Source: Streptomyces netropsis (GTDB lineage: Bacteria > Actinomycetota > Actinomycetes > Streptomycetales > Streptomycetaceae). Taken from it: a stretch of 64,000 nucleotides of DNA. The notes beneath the pieces were generated by a model, which was not told the DNA's origin, ran no database searches, and was given only the letters and a program-made list of their open reading frames with translations. Where the stretch lies: contig NZ_JACHJG010000005.1 of NCBI RefSeq assembly GCF_014203545.1, positions 73,726-137,725 on the forward strand, written 5' to 3'. Position 1 is the first letter of the stretch; every line of letters starts with the position of its first letter. Positions 17,954-34,009 of the stretch are shown one piece after another. A program made the translations under genes and the position numbers.

Positions 17954-19009
17954 CTAAGGCGTCAGCCAATGGTCGATGTCCGCGAGCAGCTTCTCGCGGA
18001 CATCCGGCGGCGCCGCCGACCCCCGTACCGACTGCCTCGCCAGCTCCGCGAGCTCCGCGTCCGTGAAGCCGTGGTGCTCGCGGGCCAGCTCGTACTGGGC
18101 GGCCAGGCGCGAGCCGAAGAGCAGCGGGTCGTCCGCGCCCAGCGCTATCGGCACGCCCGCCTCGTACAGGGTCCGCAGCGGCACGTCCGCCGGCTTCTCG
18201 TAGACGCCCAGGGCCACGTTCGACGACGGGCAGACCTCGCACGTCACACCGCGCTCGGCGAGCTTGCGCAGCAGACGCGGGTCCTCGGCGGCGCGGACGC
18301 CGTGGCCCACGCGGCCCGCGTGCAGGTCGTCCAGGCAGTCGCGCACGCTGCTCGGGCCCGACAGTTCGCCGCCGTGCGGGGCGGCCAGCAGGCCTCCCTC
18401 GCGGGCGATCTCGAAGGCCCGGTCGAAGTCGCGGGCGAGGCCGCGCCGCTCGTCGTTGGAGAGACCGAAGCCGACCACGCCCCGGTCGGCGTAGCGCACC
18501 GCGAGGCGGGCGAGGGTGCGGGCGTCCAGCGGGTGCTTCATGCGGTTCGCGGCGACGAGCACCCGCATGCCCAGACCGGTCTCCCGCGAAGCGCTCTCCA
18601 CCGCGTCCAGGATGATCTCCAGCGCGGGGATCAGCCCGCCCAGCCGCGGCGCGTACGACGTGGGGTCGACCTGGATCTCCAACCAGCCCGAACCGTCACG
18701 CACGTCCTCCTCGGCGGCCTCGCGCACCAGGCGCCGGATGTCGTCGGGGGAGCGCAGACAGGACCGGGCGATGTCGTAGAGCCGCTGGAAGCGGAACCAG
18801 CCGCGCTCGTCCGTGGCACGCAGCCGGGGCGGCTCGCCACCGCTCAGCGCCTCGGGCAGGTGCACGCCGTACTTGTCCGCCAGCTCGATCAAGGTCGAGG
18901 GGCGCATCGAGCCCGTGAAGTGCAGATGCAGATGGGCCTTCGGCAGCAAACGGACGTCACGGACGGATTCGCTGGGGTACGGGGGCTGCTCCCCGGAAGA
19001 CTGCCGCAT
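17954..19009 (-). CDS. add: Adenosine deaminase family protein
   Basis: Zinc hydrolase that converts adenosine to inosine, or a related purine deaminase. The zinc ligands are visible: HLH at residues 26-28, the HGGE block with His212 and catalytic Glu215, His236 in RVGHGV, and Asp293/294 in GADDPLLF. At 351 residues the length is normal. The ATG at 19009 is chosen. It is convergent with murB. A paralogue acting on another 6-aminopurine is possible because the substrate loops were not compared. Confidence 0.88.
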   Translation of the reverse strand: MRQSSGEQPPYPSESVRDVRLLPKAHLHLHFTGSMRPSTLIELADKYGVHLPEALSGGEPPRLRATDERGWFRFQRLYDIARSCLRSPDDIRRLVREAAEEDVRDGSGWLEIQVDPTSYAPRLGGLIPALEIILDAVESASRETGLGMRVLVAANRMKHPLDARTLARLAVRYADRGVVGFGLSNDERRGLARDFDRAFEIAREGGLLAAPHGGELSGPSSVRDCLDDLHAGRVGHGVRAAEDPRLLRKLAERGVTCEVCPSSNVALGVYEKPADVPLRTLYEAGVPIALGADDPLLFGSRLAAQYELAREHHGFTDAELAELARQSVRGSAAPPDVREKLLADIDHWLTP

Positions 19010-19182
19010 CCCAGGATCTTGCCGTATACGTGTGACAAGCGGTAGGGGAATTACCTGAACGAGGGTCGGGGCGAAAGTAAAGCCGAAGGTGGGCCGAAGG
19101 TCGGGCGGAAACCAGAACGCGGGCCCCCGGCCGCAGCCGGAGACCCGCGTTCCACGCCCGCACAGCCGTGGGGCGTCGAGCG

Positions 19183-20421
19183 TTACGCCTTCGCCTCGGC
19201 GAGCAGCTTCTGGATCCGCGAGACGCCCTCGACCAGGTCCTCGTCGCCCAGGGCGTACGAAAGACGCAGGTAGCCCGGCGTCCCGAAGGCCTCACCGGGG
19301 ACGACCGCGACCTCGGCCTCGTCGAGGATCAGCGCGGCCAGCTCCACGGACGTGGCGGGCCGCTTGCCGCGGATCTCCTTGCCGAGCAGCGCCTTCACCG
19401 ACGGGTAGGCGTAGAACGCGCCCTCCGGCTCGGGGCACAGCACGCCCTCGATCTCGTTGAGCATCCGGACGACCGTGCGGCGGCGGCGGTCGAAGGCGAC
19501 CTTCATCTCCTCGACGGCCGTCAGGTCGCCCGAGACGGCGGCCAGGGCGGCCATCTGCGCCACGTTGGAGACGTTGGACGTGGCGTGCGACTGGAGGTTC
19601 GTGGCGGCCTTCACGACGTCCTTCGGGCCGATGATCCACCCCACGCGCCAGCCGGTCATCGCGTACGTCTTCGCGACACCGTTGACCACGATGCACTTGT
19701 CGCGCAGCTCCGGCACCACGACGGGCAGCGAGGAGAACTCGGCGTCGCCGTAGACCAGGTGCTCGTAGATCTCGTCGGTCAGCACCCACAGGCCGTGCTC
19801 GGCGGCCCAGCGGCCGATCTCCTCGACCTGCGCCCGGGTGTACACCGCACCGGTCGGGTTCGACGGGGAGACGAAGAGCAGCACCTTCGTGTTCGGTGTG
19901 CGGGCGGCCTCGAGCTGCTCGACCGAGACGCGGTAACCGGTCGTCTCGTCCGCGACGACGTCCACCGGGACACCGCCCGCGAGGCGGATCGACTCGGGGT
20001 AGGTGGTCCAGTACGGGGCGGGGACGATGACCTCGTCGCCCGGGTCGAGGATCGCGGCGAAGGCCTCGTAGATGGCCTGCTTGCCGCCGTTGGTGACGAG
20101 CACCTGGGAGGCGTCGATCTCGTAGCCCGAGTCGCGCAGCGTCTTCGCGGCGATCGCGGCCTTGAGCTCGGGGAGCCCGCCGGCCGGGGTGTAGCGGTGG
20201 AACTTCGGGTTGCGGCAGGCCTCCACGGCGGCCTCGACGATGTAGTCGGGCGTGGGGAAGTCCGGCTCGCCCGCGCCGAAGCCGATCACCGGACGCCCGG
20301 CGGCCTTGAGGGCCTTCGCCTTGGCGTCCACGGCGAGGGTCGCGGACTCGGAGATCGACCCGATGCGGGCCGACACCCGACGGTCGGTGGGGGACTGTGC
20401 GGGAGGAGTGGCAGCGGTCAT
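19183..20421 (-). CDS. aspC: Pyridoxal-phosphate-dependent aspartate aminotransferase (class I/II)
   Basis: 412-residue cytosolic aminotransferase interconverting aspartate and oxaloacetate. The fold type I landmarks are [11 protein letters not shown] (50-60), [11 protein letters not shown], the [10 protein letters not shown] loop, SPSNPTG with Asn188, TDEIYEHL with Asp216, and the PLP-binding Lys251 in [12 protein letters not shown]. The ATG at 20421 gives the usual N-terminus ([26 protein letters not shown] in relatives). It is divergent from tRNA-Trp/secE, as in other streptomycetes. Confidence 0.93.
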   Translation of the reverse strand: MTAATPPAQSPTDRRVSARIGSISESATLAVDAKAKALKAAGRPVIGFGAGEPDFPTPDYIVEAAVEACRNPKFHRYTPAGGLPELKAAIAAKTLRDSGYEIDASQVLVTNGGKQAIYEAFAAILDPGDEVIVPAPYWTTYPESIRLAGGVPVDVVADETTGYRVSVEQLEAARTPNTKVLLFVSPSNPTGAVYTRAQVEEIGRWAAEHGLWVLTDEIYEHLVYGDAEFSSLPVVVPELRDKCIVVNGVAKTYAMTGWRVGWIIGPKDVVKAATNLQSHATSNVSNVAQMAALAAVSGDLTAVEEMKVAFDRRRRTVVRMLNEIEGVLCPEPEGAFYAYPSVKALLGKEIRGKRPATSVELAALILDEAEVAVVPGEAFGTPGYLRLSYALGDEDLVEGVSRIQKLLAEAKA

Positions 20422-20782
20422 GAGGGCATCGTCCCAGACCCGGAACGTACCGGGCACACGGGTTTCACGGACGGCCGCGGCGACGGGCGGGACCGGGCCG
20501 GGCACGGCGGCGGAACGGCCAGGACGCACTGCCGGACCGGAGCACCACCCCTCCTCCCGGGGCCTCTTCCGGACCGTCACCTCTCCTTCTCGCCTCCTTC
20601 TCGCCTCCTTCTCAGGGCCCTCTCACCTCCCTCCCACGGCTCCATCCAGGCGCCTCGCACCCCGGCTGTTCGACGCTGGGCTCCGGAGCACGTACACTCA
20701 TGCGTCGTTGGCCCCTCACAGGCGACTCCACTCCGCACACACCGTGCATCCGAGTGGATGCGGTACGTTGGGGGAACCACAA
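20422..20782. other. aspC to tRNA-Trp intergenic region with pyrimidine repeats
   Basis: No gene is supported. The plus strand is strongly pyrimidine-rich at 20575-20640 and has three tandem copies of ctccttctcgc (20583-20615, the third ending ag). It presumably holds divergent promoters for aspC and the tRNA-Trp/secE unit, but I cannot place them with confidence. Confidence 0.6.
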
Positions 20783-20855
20783 AGGGTCGTAGCTCAATTG
20801 GTAGAGCACTGGTCTCCAAAACCAGCGGTTGGGGGTTCAAGTCCCTTCGGCCCTG
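20783..20855 (+). tRNA. tRNA-Trp (anticodon CCA)
   Basis: 73 bases. Acceptor AGGGTCG pairs with CGGCCCT, anticodon stem CTGGT/ACCAG has loop CTCCAAA, and the T-arm GGGGG/CCCTT includes two G-T pairs. It is placed just upstream of secE, as in other actinobacteria. Confidence 0.96.
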
Positions 20856-20963
20856 CTACACGCATCGTCACCAGGGTGCGTGCATGCGTACGTACTGAAA
20901 TGCACCGCCGTGCGGCTCAACCGGGCGCGGCACGGCCACGACCCGGATTCAGGTGAGGACGTA

Positions 20964-21254
20964 GTGACGGAAGCCCTTGGCTCCACCGCGACGCCTGAGA
21001 GCGGTCGTCCCGAGGACGAGGTGGCCGCCAAGAAGGGCCGCCGTGGTGGAAAGCGCGGGAAGAAGGGCCCCATCGGGCGCCTCGCACTCTTTTACCGCCA
21101 GGTTGTCGCGGAACTCCGCAAGGTCGTCTGGCCCACCAGGAGCCAGCTCTCGACGTACACCACTGTGGTGATCGTCTTTGTCCTCATCGTCATTGGTCTG
21201 GTGACCGTGATTGACTATGGGTTCGAGAACGCCGTCAAGTACGTCTTCGGCTGA
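20964..21254 (+). CDS. secE: Preprotein translocase subunit SecE
   Basis: 96-residue subunit of the SecYEG channel that clamps SecY. It has a hydrophilic Lys/Gly-rich N-terminus (residues 1-38), the amphipathic conserved helix [21 protein letters not shown] (about 41-61), and one C-terminal transmembrane helix (about 66-87). The GTG at 20964 follows AGGTGAGG. The tRNA-Trp, secE, nusG order is conserved. Confidence 0.96.
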   Translation: MTEALGSTATPESGRPEDEVAAKKGRRGGKRGKKGPIGRLALFYRQVVAELRKVVWPTRSQLSTYTTVVIVFVLIVIGLVTVIDYGFENAVKYVFG

Positions 21255-21334
21255 ACCCGCGCGTAGGGCGGCTGCTCTCAGGAGAGCCGCCCCTTCGCAC
21301 GTTCCACCCCTTGAAGCCAGGAAGAAGCAGCCAC

Positions 21335-22252
21335 GTGTCTGACCCGAACCTGAACGACGCCGTCGAGCCCGTCGAGGCGGCAGCGGCCGACGTGGACGCG
21401 CCGGCTGCCTCGGACGAGGTCGGCGACGACACCGAGCTTCAGATCGTCGAGAACGCCGACGGCGTCGACGAGCTCGACGCCGAGGACGACGCCGCCGGCG
21501 AGCCGGCCGAGCAGGCCGCCCTCCACGTCGAGGACGAGGACGCCGAGCTCTCCGACGAGGACGAGGCCGACGCCGAAGCCGCCGAGGACGAGTCCGAGGA
21601 AGAGATCGAGGAGCCCGCCGAGGAGCAGGCTCCCGTCGACCCGGTCGCCGCCCTCCGCGACGAGCTGCGCGGTCTGCCCGGCGAGTGGTACGTCATCCAC
21701 ACCTACGCGGGTTACGAGAACCGCGTGAAGACCAACCTCGAGCAGCGCGCCGTCTCGCTCAACGTCGAGGACTACATCTTCCAGGCCGAGGTGCCGCAGG
21801 AAGAGGTCGTCCAGATCAAGAACGGCGACCGCCGCACCGTCCGCCAGAACAAGCTCCCCGGCTACGTGCTGGTGCGCATGGACCTGACGAACGAGTCCTG
21901 GGGCGTCGTCCGCAACACCCCCGGCGTCACCGGCTTCGTGGGCAACGCCTACGACCCGTACCCGCTGACCCTGGACGAGATCGTCAAGATGCTCGCCCCG
22001 GAGGCCGAGGAGAAGGCCGCCCGCGAGGCCGCCGAGGCCGAGGGCAAGCCCGCTCCGTCCCGCAAGGTCGAGGTCCAGGTGCTGGACTTCGAGGTGGGCG
22101 ACTCGGTCACCGTCACCGACGGCCCGTTCGCGACGCTGCAGGCGACGATCAACGAGATCAACGCCGACTCGAAGAAGGTCAAGGGCCTCGTCGAGATCTT
22201 CGGTCGCGAGACCCCGGTCGAGCTCAGCTTCGACCAGATCCAGAAGAACTAG
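21335..22252 (+). CDS. nusG: Transcription termination/antitermination protein NusG
   Basis: 305-residue NusG that binds RNA polymerase and links it to Rho or ribosomes. Residues 1-105 are a very acidic Asp/Glu/Ala extension typical of streptomycetes. The NGN domain follows at about 116-205 ([33 protein letters not shown]), and the KOW domain at about 252-305 ([21 protein letters not shown]). The start is GTG at 21335. A strong terminator separates it from rplK. Confidence 0.97.
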   Translation: MSDPNLNDAVEPVEAAAADVDAPAASDEVGDDTELQIVENADGVDELDAEDDAAGEPAEQAALHVEDEDAELSDEDEADAEAAEDESEEEIEEPAEEQAPVDPVAALRDELRGLPGEWYVIHTYAGYENRVKTNLEQRAVSLNVEDYIFQAEVPQEEVVQIKNGDRRTVRQNKLPGYVLVRMDLTNESWGVVRNTPGVTGFVGNAYDPYPLTLDEIVKMLAPEAEEKAAREAAEAEGKPAPSRKVEVQVLDFEVGDSVTVTDGPFATLQATINEINADSKKVKGLVEIFGRETPVELSFDQIQKN

Positions 22253-22278
22253 TTTCTTCCGGTACACACGCCTCCGAA

Positions 22279-22324
22279 CAGGTCAGATTGGCTGCTTGCA
22301 GCCGGTCTGACCTGCTCGGTTTTT
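22279..22324 (+). terminator. Terminator between nusG and rplK
   Basis: CAGGTCAGA (22279-22287) pairs with TCTGACCTG (22306-22314), and an inner GGCTG/CAGCC closes the hairpin. It is followed by ctcggttttt. Confidence 0.92.
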
Positions 22325-22415
22325 GGCCGCAGCATGTTACCCGTTATCGTGGTGCGGTATGCCTGCGCGCTCTGTGCGCCGGCAAAAAAACTCTCACTAG
22401 GACCCGGAGAGAGCA

Positions 22416-22850
22416 ATGCCTCCCAAGAAGAAGAAGATCACGGGGCTTATCAAGCTCCAGATCAGCGCCGGTGCCGCGAACCCGGCCCCGCCGGTCGGCC
22501 CCGCGCTCGGCCAGCACGGCGTCAACATCATGGAGTTCTGCAAGGCCTACAACGCCGCGACCGAGTCGCAGCGTGGCATGGTCGTGCCGGTGGAGATCAC
22601 GGTCTACGAAGACCGCTCCTTCACCTTCGTGACGAAGACCCCGCCGGCCGCGAAGCTGATCCTCAAGGCCGCGGGCGTGGAGAAGGGCTCTGGCGAGCCG
22701 CACGTCAAGAAGGTCGCCAAGATCACCCGCGACCAGGTTCGTGACATCGCCACCACGAAGATGCCCGACCTGAACGCCAACGACCTGGACGCCGCCGAGA
22801 AGATCATCGCCGGCACCGCCCGTTCCATGGGCATCACGGTCGAGGGCTGA
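22416..22850 (+). CDS. rplK: 50S ribosomal protein L11
   Basis: 144-residue L11, which binds 23S rRNA in the GTPase-associated centre and is needed for RelA activation. The N-terminal domain has [32 protein letters not shown] with the helix-forming prolines that contact thiopeptides. The C-terminal rRNA-binding domain ends [10 protein letters not shown]. The ATG at 22416 has a GGAGAG ribosome-binding site. It is cotranscribed with rplA, 82 bases downstream. Confidence 0.98.
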
Positions 22851-22932
22851 TCAGCCTCCACCCCCCTGGCAGTACCCGTGGAAGGACCAGCGCTGGTCCG
22901 CACCACGACTCCATAACCACTGAGGAGAAGCA

Positions 22933-23649
22933 GTGAAGCGCAGCAAGACTCTCCGCGCTGCGGACGCCAAGGTCGAGGCGGAGCGCCTGTACGCCCCCCT
23001 CGAGGCCGTCCGTCTCGCGAAGGACACCTCCGCCACCAAGTTCGACGGCACCGTCGAGGTCGCCATGCGTCTGGGCGTTGACCCGCGCAAGGCCGACCAG
23101 ATGGTCCGTGGCACCGTGAACCTTCCGCACGGCACCGGTAAGACCGCCCGGGTCCTGGTCTTCGCGACCGGTGACCGTGCTGCGGCCGCGGAAGCCGCCG
23201 GCGCCGACATCGTCGGCTCCGACGAACTGATCGACGAGGTTGCGAAGGGCCGTCTGGACTTCGACGCCGTCGTCGCCACCCCGGACCTCATGGGCAAGGT
23301 CGGCCGCCTCGGCCGCGTGCTCGGTCCGCGTGGTCTGATGCCGAACCCGAAGACCGGCACGGTCACCCCGGACGTGGCGAAGGCTGTCACGGACATCAAG
23401 GGCGGCAAGATCGAGTTCCGCGTCGACAAGCACTCGAACCTGCACTTCATCATCGGCAAGGTCTCCTTCGACGAGACGAAGCTGGTCGAGAACTACGCCG
23501 CGGCGCTGGACGAGATCCTGCGTCTGAAGCCGTCCGCCGCCAAGGGCCGCTACATCAAGAAGGCGACCCTCACCACGACGATGGGCCCCGGCATCCCGCT
23601 GGACTCCAACCGCACCCGCAACCTCCTCGCGGAGGACGAGACCGTCTGA
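22933..23649 (+). CDS. rplA: 50S ribosomal protein L1
   Basis: 238-residue L1 of the mobile L1 stalk, also the usual autogenous repressor of the rplK-rplA operon. The signature [23 protein letters not shown] appears in the middle (about residues 130-152). The GTG start at 22933 follows GAGGAG. A long terminator hairpin closes the pair. Confidence 0.98.
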   Translation: MKRSKTLRAADAKVEAERLYAPLEAVRLAKDTSATKFDGTVEVAMRLGVDPRKADQMVRGTVNLPHGTGKTARVLVFATGDRAAAAEAAGADIVGSDELIDEVAKGRLDFDAVVATPDLMGKVGRLGRVLGPRGLMPNPKTGTVTPDVAKAVTDIKGGKIEFRVDKHSNLHFIIGKVSFDETKLVENYAAALDEILRLKPSAAKGRYIKKATLTTTMGPGIPLDSNRTRNLLAEDETV

Positions 23650-23684
23650 TAGACGCGTTCTCGTAGCGACAGCGATCGTTACCG

Positions 23685-23728
23685 GGCCGGGCCCCGCACC
23701 CTTTCGAGGGTGCGGGGCCCGGCCTTTG
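23685..23728 (+). terminator. Terminator after rplA
   Basis: Perfect 18-bp stem (23685-23702 with 23707-23724) around the TTCG tetraloop, followed by TTT. It separates the L11/L1 operon from L10/L7-L12. Confidence 0.93.
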
Positions 23729-23867
23729 CGTACGCATGGCCCCTGCGAGGGCCCTGAGCGGCCCTCCAGGCGCCCCGCGGCGACGCGTCGCCTGGAAGGA
23801 AGGGCGGCTCACGGGAGGGCCTCACACCCCCGCTGAGCAGCCCTCAAACCACCTCGCAGGAGGCGAT

Positions 23868-23897
23868 TTGCTTCGGGGCGCCCCCTTCACGTACCTT
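23868..23897 (+). promoter_or_regulatory. Probable rplJ-rplL promoter
   Basis: TTGCTT (23868-23873), 18-base spacer, TACCTT (23892-23897). A start near 23904 would place the L10 leader at the 5' end of the message. Confidence 0.5.
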
Positions 23898-23903
23898 GAG
23901 CCA

Positions 23904-24134
23904 GAAGCCAAAGACCGCTGGTCGTTGCTGTGCCTTCGCAAGAAGGTGTGGTGGCCGAAGGATCCGCTAGCTGCGGGCGACCTGCGCAGGTGATTTGAGG
24001 ATGAACTCCCGTGAGGACTTCTGGTCCGGACGGTCGAGTACACGCCCCGAGCGCCTGCGCCGGGGCGTTTCGTTTTGCCCAGGTCCCTTCGCGTGTCTAT
24101 GCGGTCCGAATCACCCGGAAGGAGGCCGAGGCTC
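23904..24134 (+). ncRNA. Ribosomal protein L10 leader with attenuator
   Basis: The 5' untranslated region of rplJ is about 230 bases with no open frame of its own. The segment 23910-23985 has the kinked paired region of L10 leader RNAs, bound by L10(L12)4 to repress the operon. It ends in an intrinsic terminator at 24042-24068 placed well before the rplJ start, so regulation by premature termination is likely. The identification rests on position and visible structure; a covariance search was not run. Confidence 0.7.
24042..24075 (+). terminator. Attenuator terminator in the rplJ leader
   Basis: ACGCCCCG (24042-24049) and GCGC (24051-24054) pair with GCGC (24057-24060) and CGGGGCGT (24061-24068). 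TTTCGTTTT follows. It lies 60 bases before the rplJ ribosome-binding site. Confidence 0.85.
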
Positions 24135-24695
24135 ATGGCGAGGCCCGACAAGTCTGCTGCGGTTGCCGAGCTGACGGACAAGTTCCGCAGCTCGAACGCC
24201 GCCGTGCTGACCGAGTACCGCGGTCTCACCGTGGCGCAGCTCAAGACGCTGCGTCGTTCGCTCGGTGAGAACGCCCAGTACGCCGTGGTGAAGAACACGC
24301 TGACCAAGATCGCGGCTGGCAACGCCGGGATCCAGCTGGAGGACGAGCTTTTCGCTGGTCCGACTGCTGTCGCCTTCGTCACCGGTGACCCGGTGGAGTC
24401 GGCGAAGGGTCTTCGTGACTTCGCCAAGGAGAACCCGAACCTGATCATCAAGGGCGGTGTCCTTGATGGCAAGGCGCTGTCCGCCGATGAGATCAAGAAG
24501 CTTGCGGACCTCGAGTCCCGCGAGGTTCTGCTCGCCAAGCTGGCGGGTGCCATGAAGGGCAAGCAGTCCCAGGCTGCCGCGCTCTTCCAGGCCCTGCCGT
24601 CGAAGTTCGTCCGCACTGCGGAGGCGCTTCGCGCGAAGGTCGAGCAGGGCGGTGCCGGTACGCCGGCTCCCGTCGAGGCCGAGGCTGCCGAGTAA
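24135..24695 (+). CDS. rplJ: 50S ribosomal protein L10
   Basis: 186-residue base of the L7/L12 stalk, binding 23S rRNA through its N-terminal domain and L7/L12 dimers through the C-terminal helix. Visible blocks are [45 protein letters not shown], and the C-terminal [20 protein letters not shown] helix. The ATG at 24135 follows AAGGAGG. An Ala/Glu-rich tail extends beyond the family core. Confidence 0.97.
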   Translation: MARPDKSAAVAELTDKFRSSNAAVLTEYRGLTVAQLKTLRRSLGENAQYAVVKNTLTKIAAGNAGIQLEDELFAGPTAVAFVTGDPVESAKGLRDFAKENPNLIIKGGVLDGKALSADEIKKLADLESREVLLAKLAGAMKGKQSQAAALFQALPSKFVRTAEALRAKVEQGGAGTPAPVEAEAAE

Positions 24696-24806
24696 TTCGG
24701 GCTCACGCCTGAACGACTCGCGTCCGTCACGGTCGCAGCGGGCCCGTAGTACGCCCGCCGAAATGTACATCCGGCACCAGCCGAATTAGTGGAAGGATCG
24801 CCCATC

Positions 24807-25190
24807 ATGGCGAAGCTCACCCAGGACGAGCTGCTCGCGCAGTTCGAGGACATGACCCTCATCGACCTCGCCGCCTTCGTGAAGGCGTTCGAGGACAAGT
24901 TCGAGGTCACCGCCGCTGCCCCGGTCGCCGTTGCCGCCGCCGGTGGTGCCGCTGCCGCCGCCGAGGCCGTCGAGGAGCAGGACGAGTTCGACGTCATCCT
25001 CACCGCCGCCGGTGACAAGAAGATCCAGGTCATCAAGGTCGTGCGTGAGCTGACCTCCCTGGGTCTGAAGGAGGCCAAGGACCTCGTCGACGGCACCCCG
25101 AAGCCGGTCCTCGAGAAGGTCGCCAAGGACGCCGCGGAGAAGGCCGCCGAGGCCCTCAAGGGCGCCGGCGCCTCCGTCGAGGTCAAGTGA
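24807..25190 (+). CDS. rplL: 50S ribosomal protein L7/L12
   Basis: 127-residue stalk protein that recruits translational GTPases. It has an N-terminal dimerisation domain, an Ala-rich hinge (residues about 36-54), and a C-terminal domain with [39 protein letters not shown]. The ATG at 24807 has a GGAAGGAT ribosome-binding site. It is cotranscribed with rplJ. Confidence 0.98.
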   Translation: MAKLTQDELLAQFEDMTLIDLAAFVKAFEDKFEVTAAAPVAVAAAGGAAAAAEAVEEQDEFDVILTAAGDKKIQVIKVVRELTSLGLKEAKDLVDGTPKPVLEKVAKDAAEKAAEALKGAGASVEVK

Positions 25191-25246
25191 CCTTCGGAGT
25201 CTGCTGACTCTCCTGTGCCGTCGGACACGTTCCGGTAGCGCGAACT

Positions 25247-25285
25247 CAAGGGCGATCACCCATGCGGGTGGTCGCCCTTGGGCGT
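25247..25285 (+). terminator. Terminator after rplL
   Basis: 15-bp stem CAAGGGCGATCACCC / GGGTGGTCGCCCTTG with loop ATGC, one T-G pair, followed by GGCGTT. It probably gives partial or full termination before rpoB. Confidence 0.85.
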
Positions 25286-25605
25286 TCCCGCGGCAGGTGC
25301 CTTGCCCTGTGCCCGGGGACGAGTATGGTGATCTTCGTTGTTCCCGTCGTGCGGTCCTCGGTGGCCGCTCAGAGGGGGCGTGGGGGCTGCTGAGGGGCTC
25401 CCACGGGGCCGCCTGGGGGCCGAGGGGCCTTGACGAACGGCACGACGCGCGCAATTCTCAGGACGCGCGTCACATCGATCCAAAGGCCGAGGCATGGATC
25501 GAAGACGAAGAGGGAAGCCTTGCGTCAGGCGATGTGCCAGACGCGAGGAACAACAGGATCCCGGAGGGAGAGATTGGTATCGCACCGGTCTCCGGAAATC
25601 CGCTC

Positions 25606-25634
25606 TGGACATCAGTGGGCCAAGTGGCTACACT
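25606..25634 (+). promoter_or_regulatory. Candidate rpoBC promoter
   Basis: TGGACA (25606-25611), 17-base spacer, TACACT (25629-25634). It lies about 160 bases upstream of rpoB in the large rplL-rpoB gap, where a promoter is expected. Confidence 0.5.
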
Positions 25635-25795
25635 GACCCTTTGCGCTGCCTGTTAGCTGCTCCCTGCCCGTCACCAGGGGCATGCCCGCTGTCGAGCACT
25701 GCTGATGGAAACCCACTGAGCTGGGATTTCTCTCGTATGCACGGAGCGGGACCGGTACGCGCGTAGTGAGTCCGAGCCCTCGGAAGGACCCCCTC

Positions 25796-29278
<3,483 letters not shown>

Positions 29279-29285
29279 CGGGTCT

Positions 29286-29314
29286 GGCCGGGGCTCTCTC
29301 GCAGAGCCCCGGCC
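29286..29314 (+). other. Intercistronic hairpin between rpoB and rpoC
   Basis: Perfect 12-bp stem GGCCGGGGCTCT / AGAGCCCCGGCC with loop CTCGC, seven bases after the rpoB stop, without a T-run. It is more likely an mRNA stability or processing element than a full terminator. Confidence 0.7.
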
Positions 29315-29399
29315 GTCCCCGGACCCCCAGACCATGATGTAGAGCCCATTAACTCGCTGGCGCGAGGGGGCACAACCCTGAAAGAGGGATTGACGAACA

Positions 29400-33308
<3,909 letters not shown>

Positions 33309-33314
<6 letters not shown>

Positions 33315-33350
33315 GTCGGTACCAGTTAGTCGGTACCAGTAAGTCGGTAC
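33309..33350 (+). repeat. Short direct repeats at the rpoC stop
   Basis: Three near-copies of agtcggtaccagt spanning the end of rpoC and the bases before the terminator (33312-33350). The last ends tacac. Confidence 0.8.
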
Positions 33351-33357
33351 ACACGCT

Positions 33358-33400
33358 CAGGGCGGTCACCTCGGAAGAGGTGACCGCCCTGCGGCGTTTT
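33358..33400 (+). terminator. Terminator of the rpoBC operon
   Basis: 15-bp perfect stem CAGGGCGGTCACCTC / GAGGTGACCGCCCTG with loop GGAA, then CGGCGTTTT. It also faces the end of the minus-strand tail gene cluster, so it could serve both strands. Confidence 0.93.
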
Positions 33401-33408
33401 CGTCACCC

Positions 33409-33681
33409 TCAGCGTGTGGTGATGCCCCACGCTGAGAGCACCAGCCCGGCGAGGGCTGTGAGCGCGGCGATGCTGGCCAGCGGCCAGCGGGCCCGCTCCA
33501 GGGCGTAGAGCCGGGACTCGTGGTCGGCGAGCTGTCTGTCGGTCTGGTCACTGCGCTGGACGAGCAGCGCGAGGGCGCCGTCGACCCGGGCGAACCCGGC
33601 CTCCATCGTGCCGCGGAGCCGTTCCAGCTCCAGGGCGACGGTGGCGGTGGTGCCGGATGCTTCCGTGCCGGTGTCGTTCAT
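33409..33681 (-). CDS. Small membrane protein of the tail cluster (holin-like, second)
   Basis: 90-residue protein with a predicted coiled coil (about residues 17-66: LELERLRGTMEAGFARVDGAL and LVQRSDQTDRQLADHESRLYALE) and a single C-terminal transmembrane segment (about 68-86) followed by a short basic end. The topology resembles phage hemolysin-XhlA-like or holin accessory proteins. It overlaps the upstream gene by four bases (ATGA) and follows the endolysin, so a role in release of particles is inferred. It is the last gene of the minus-strand cluster. Confidence 0.6.
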   Translation of the reverse strand: MNDTGTEASGTTATVALELERLRGTMEAGFARVDGALALLVQRSDQTDRQLADHESRLYALERARWPLASIAALTALAGLVLSAWGITTR

Positions 33682-33953
33682 GCGCGGCCCCGGTCGTCCT
33701 CGGCGGCGAGGGCGCGCAGGGCGGCGTCACCGTTCGGGGGCGTGCCCTCGGTGCGGAGCCAGGCGGGGAGCAGGGCCTGTACGGCCGGCAGCGCCATGAC
33801 GCGGGCGAGGCCGCCCGCGGCGGCCAGCGCCCCGGCGACCCAGGGGAGGGTCGCGGGGACGCCGGAAGCGTCGACGATCGCGGGCAGGACGACCGCGAGG
33901 CCGACGGCGGTCTGGAGAACGGTGCGGAGGGTCCGCTTGGTGGCGTCGGACAA
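33678..33953 (-). CDS. Holin-like membrane protein
   Basis: 91-residue protein with two hydrophobic stretches (about residues 10-27 and 32-58), a short connecting turn and a charged C-terminal tail. This is the layout of small actinophage holins, which form membrane lesions to let the endolysin reach the wall. The start is TTG at 33953, the only one giving the expected short N-terminus, with GGAAAGG ahead of it. It lies 57 bases after the endolysin and overlaps the next gene by four bases. Confidence 0.6.
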   Translation of the reverse strand: MSDATKRTLRTVLQTAVGLAVVLPAIVDASGVPATLPWVAGALAAAGGLARVMALPAVQALLPAWLRTEGTPPNGDAALRALAAEDDRGRA

Positions 33954-34009
33954 GGGACGGCCTTTCCGGGTTTTCAGGTGTTCCGGGTTTCCGGGTGGTG
34001 GCTGGGTGA

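Larger units (their letters stand above)
25191..25795. other. rplL-rpoB intergenic region (605 bp)
   Basis: Contains a terminator just after rplL (25247-25280) and a candidate rpoB promoter (25606-25634), leaving a leader of about 155 bases. Bases 25300-25600 hold no supported gene. The short open frames there have no ribosome-binding sites. Confidence 0.7.
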
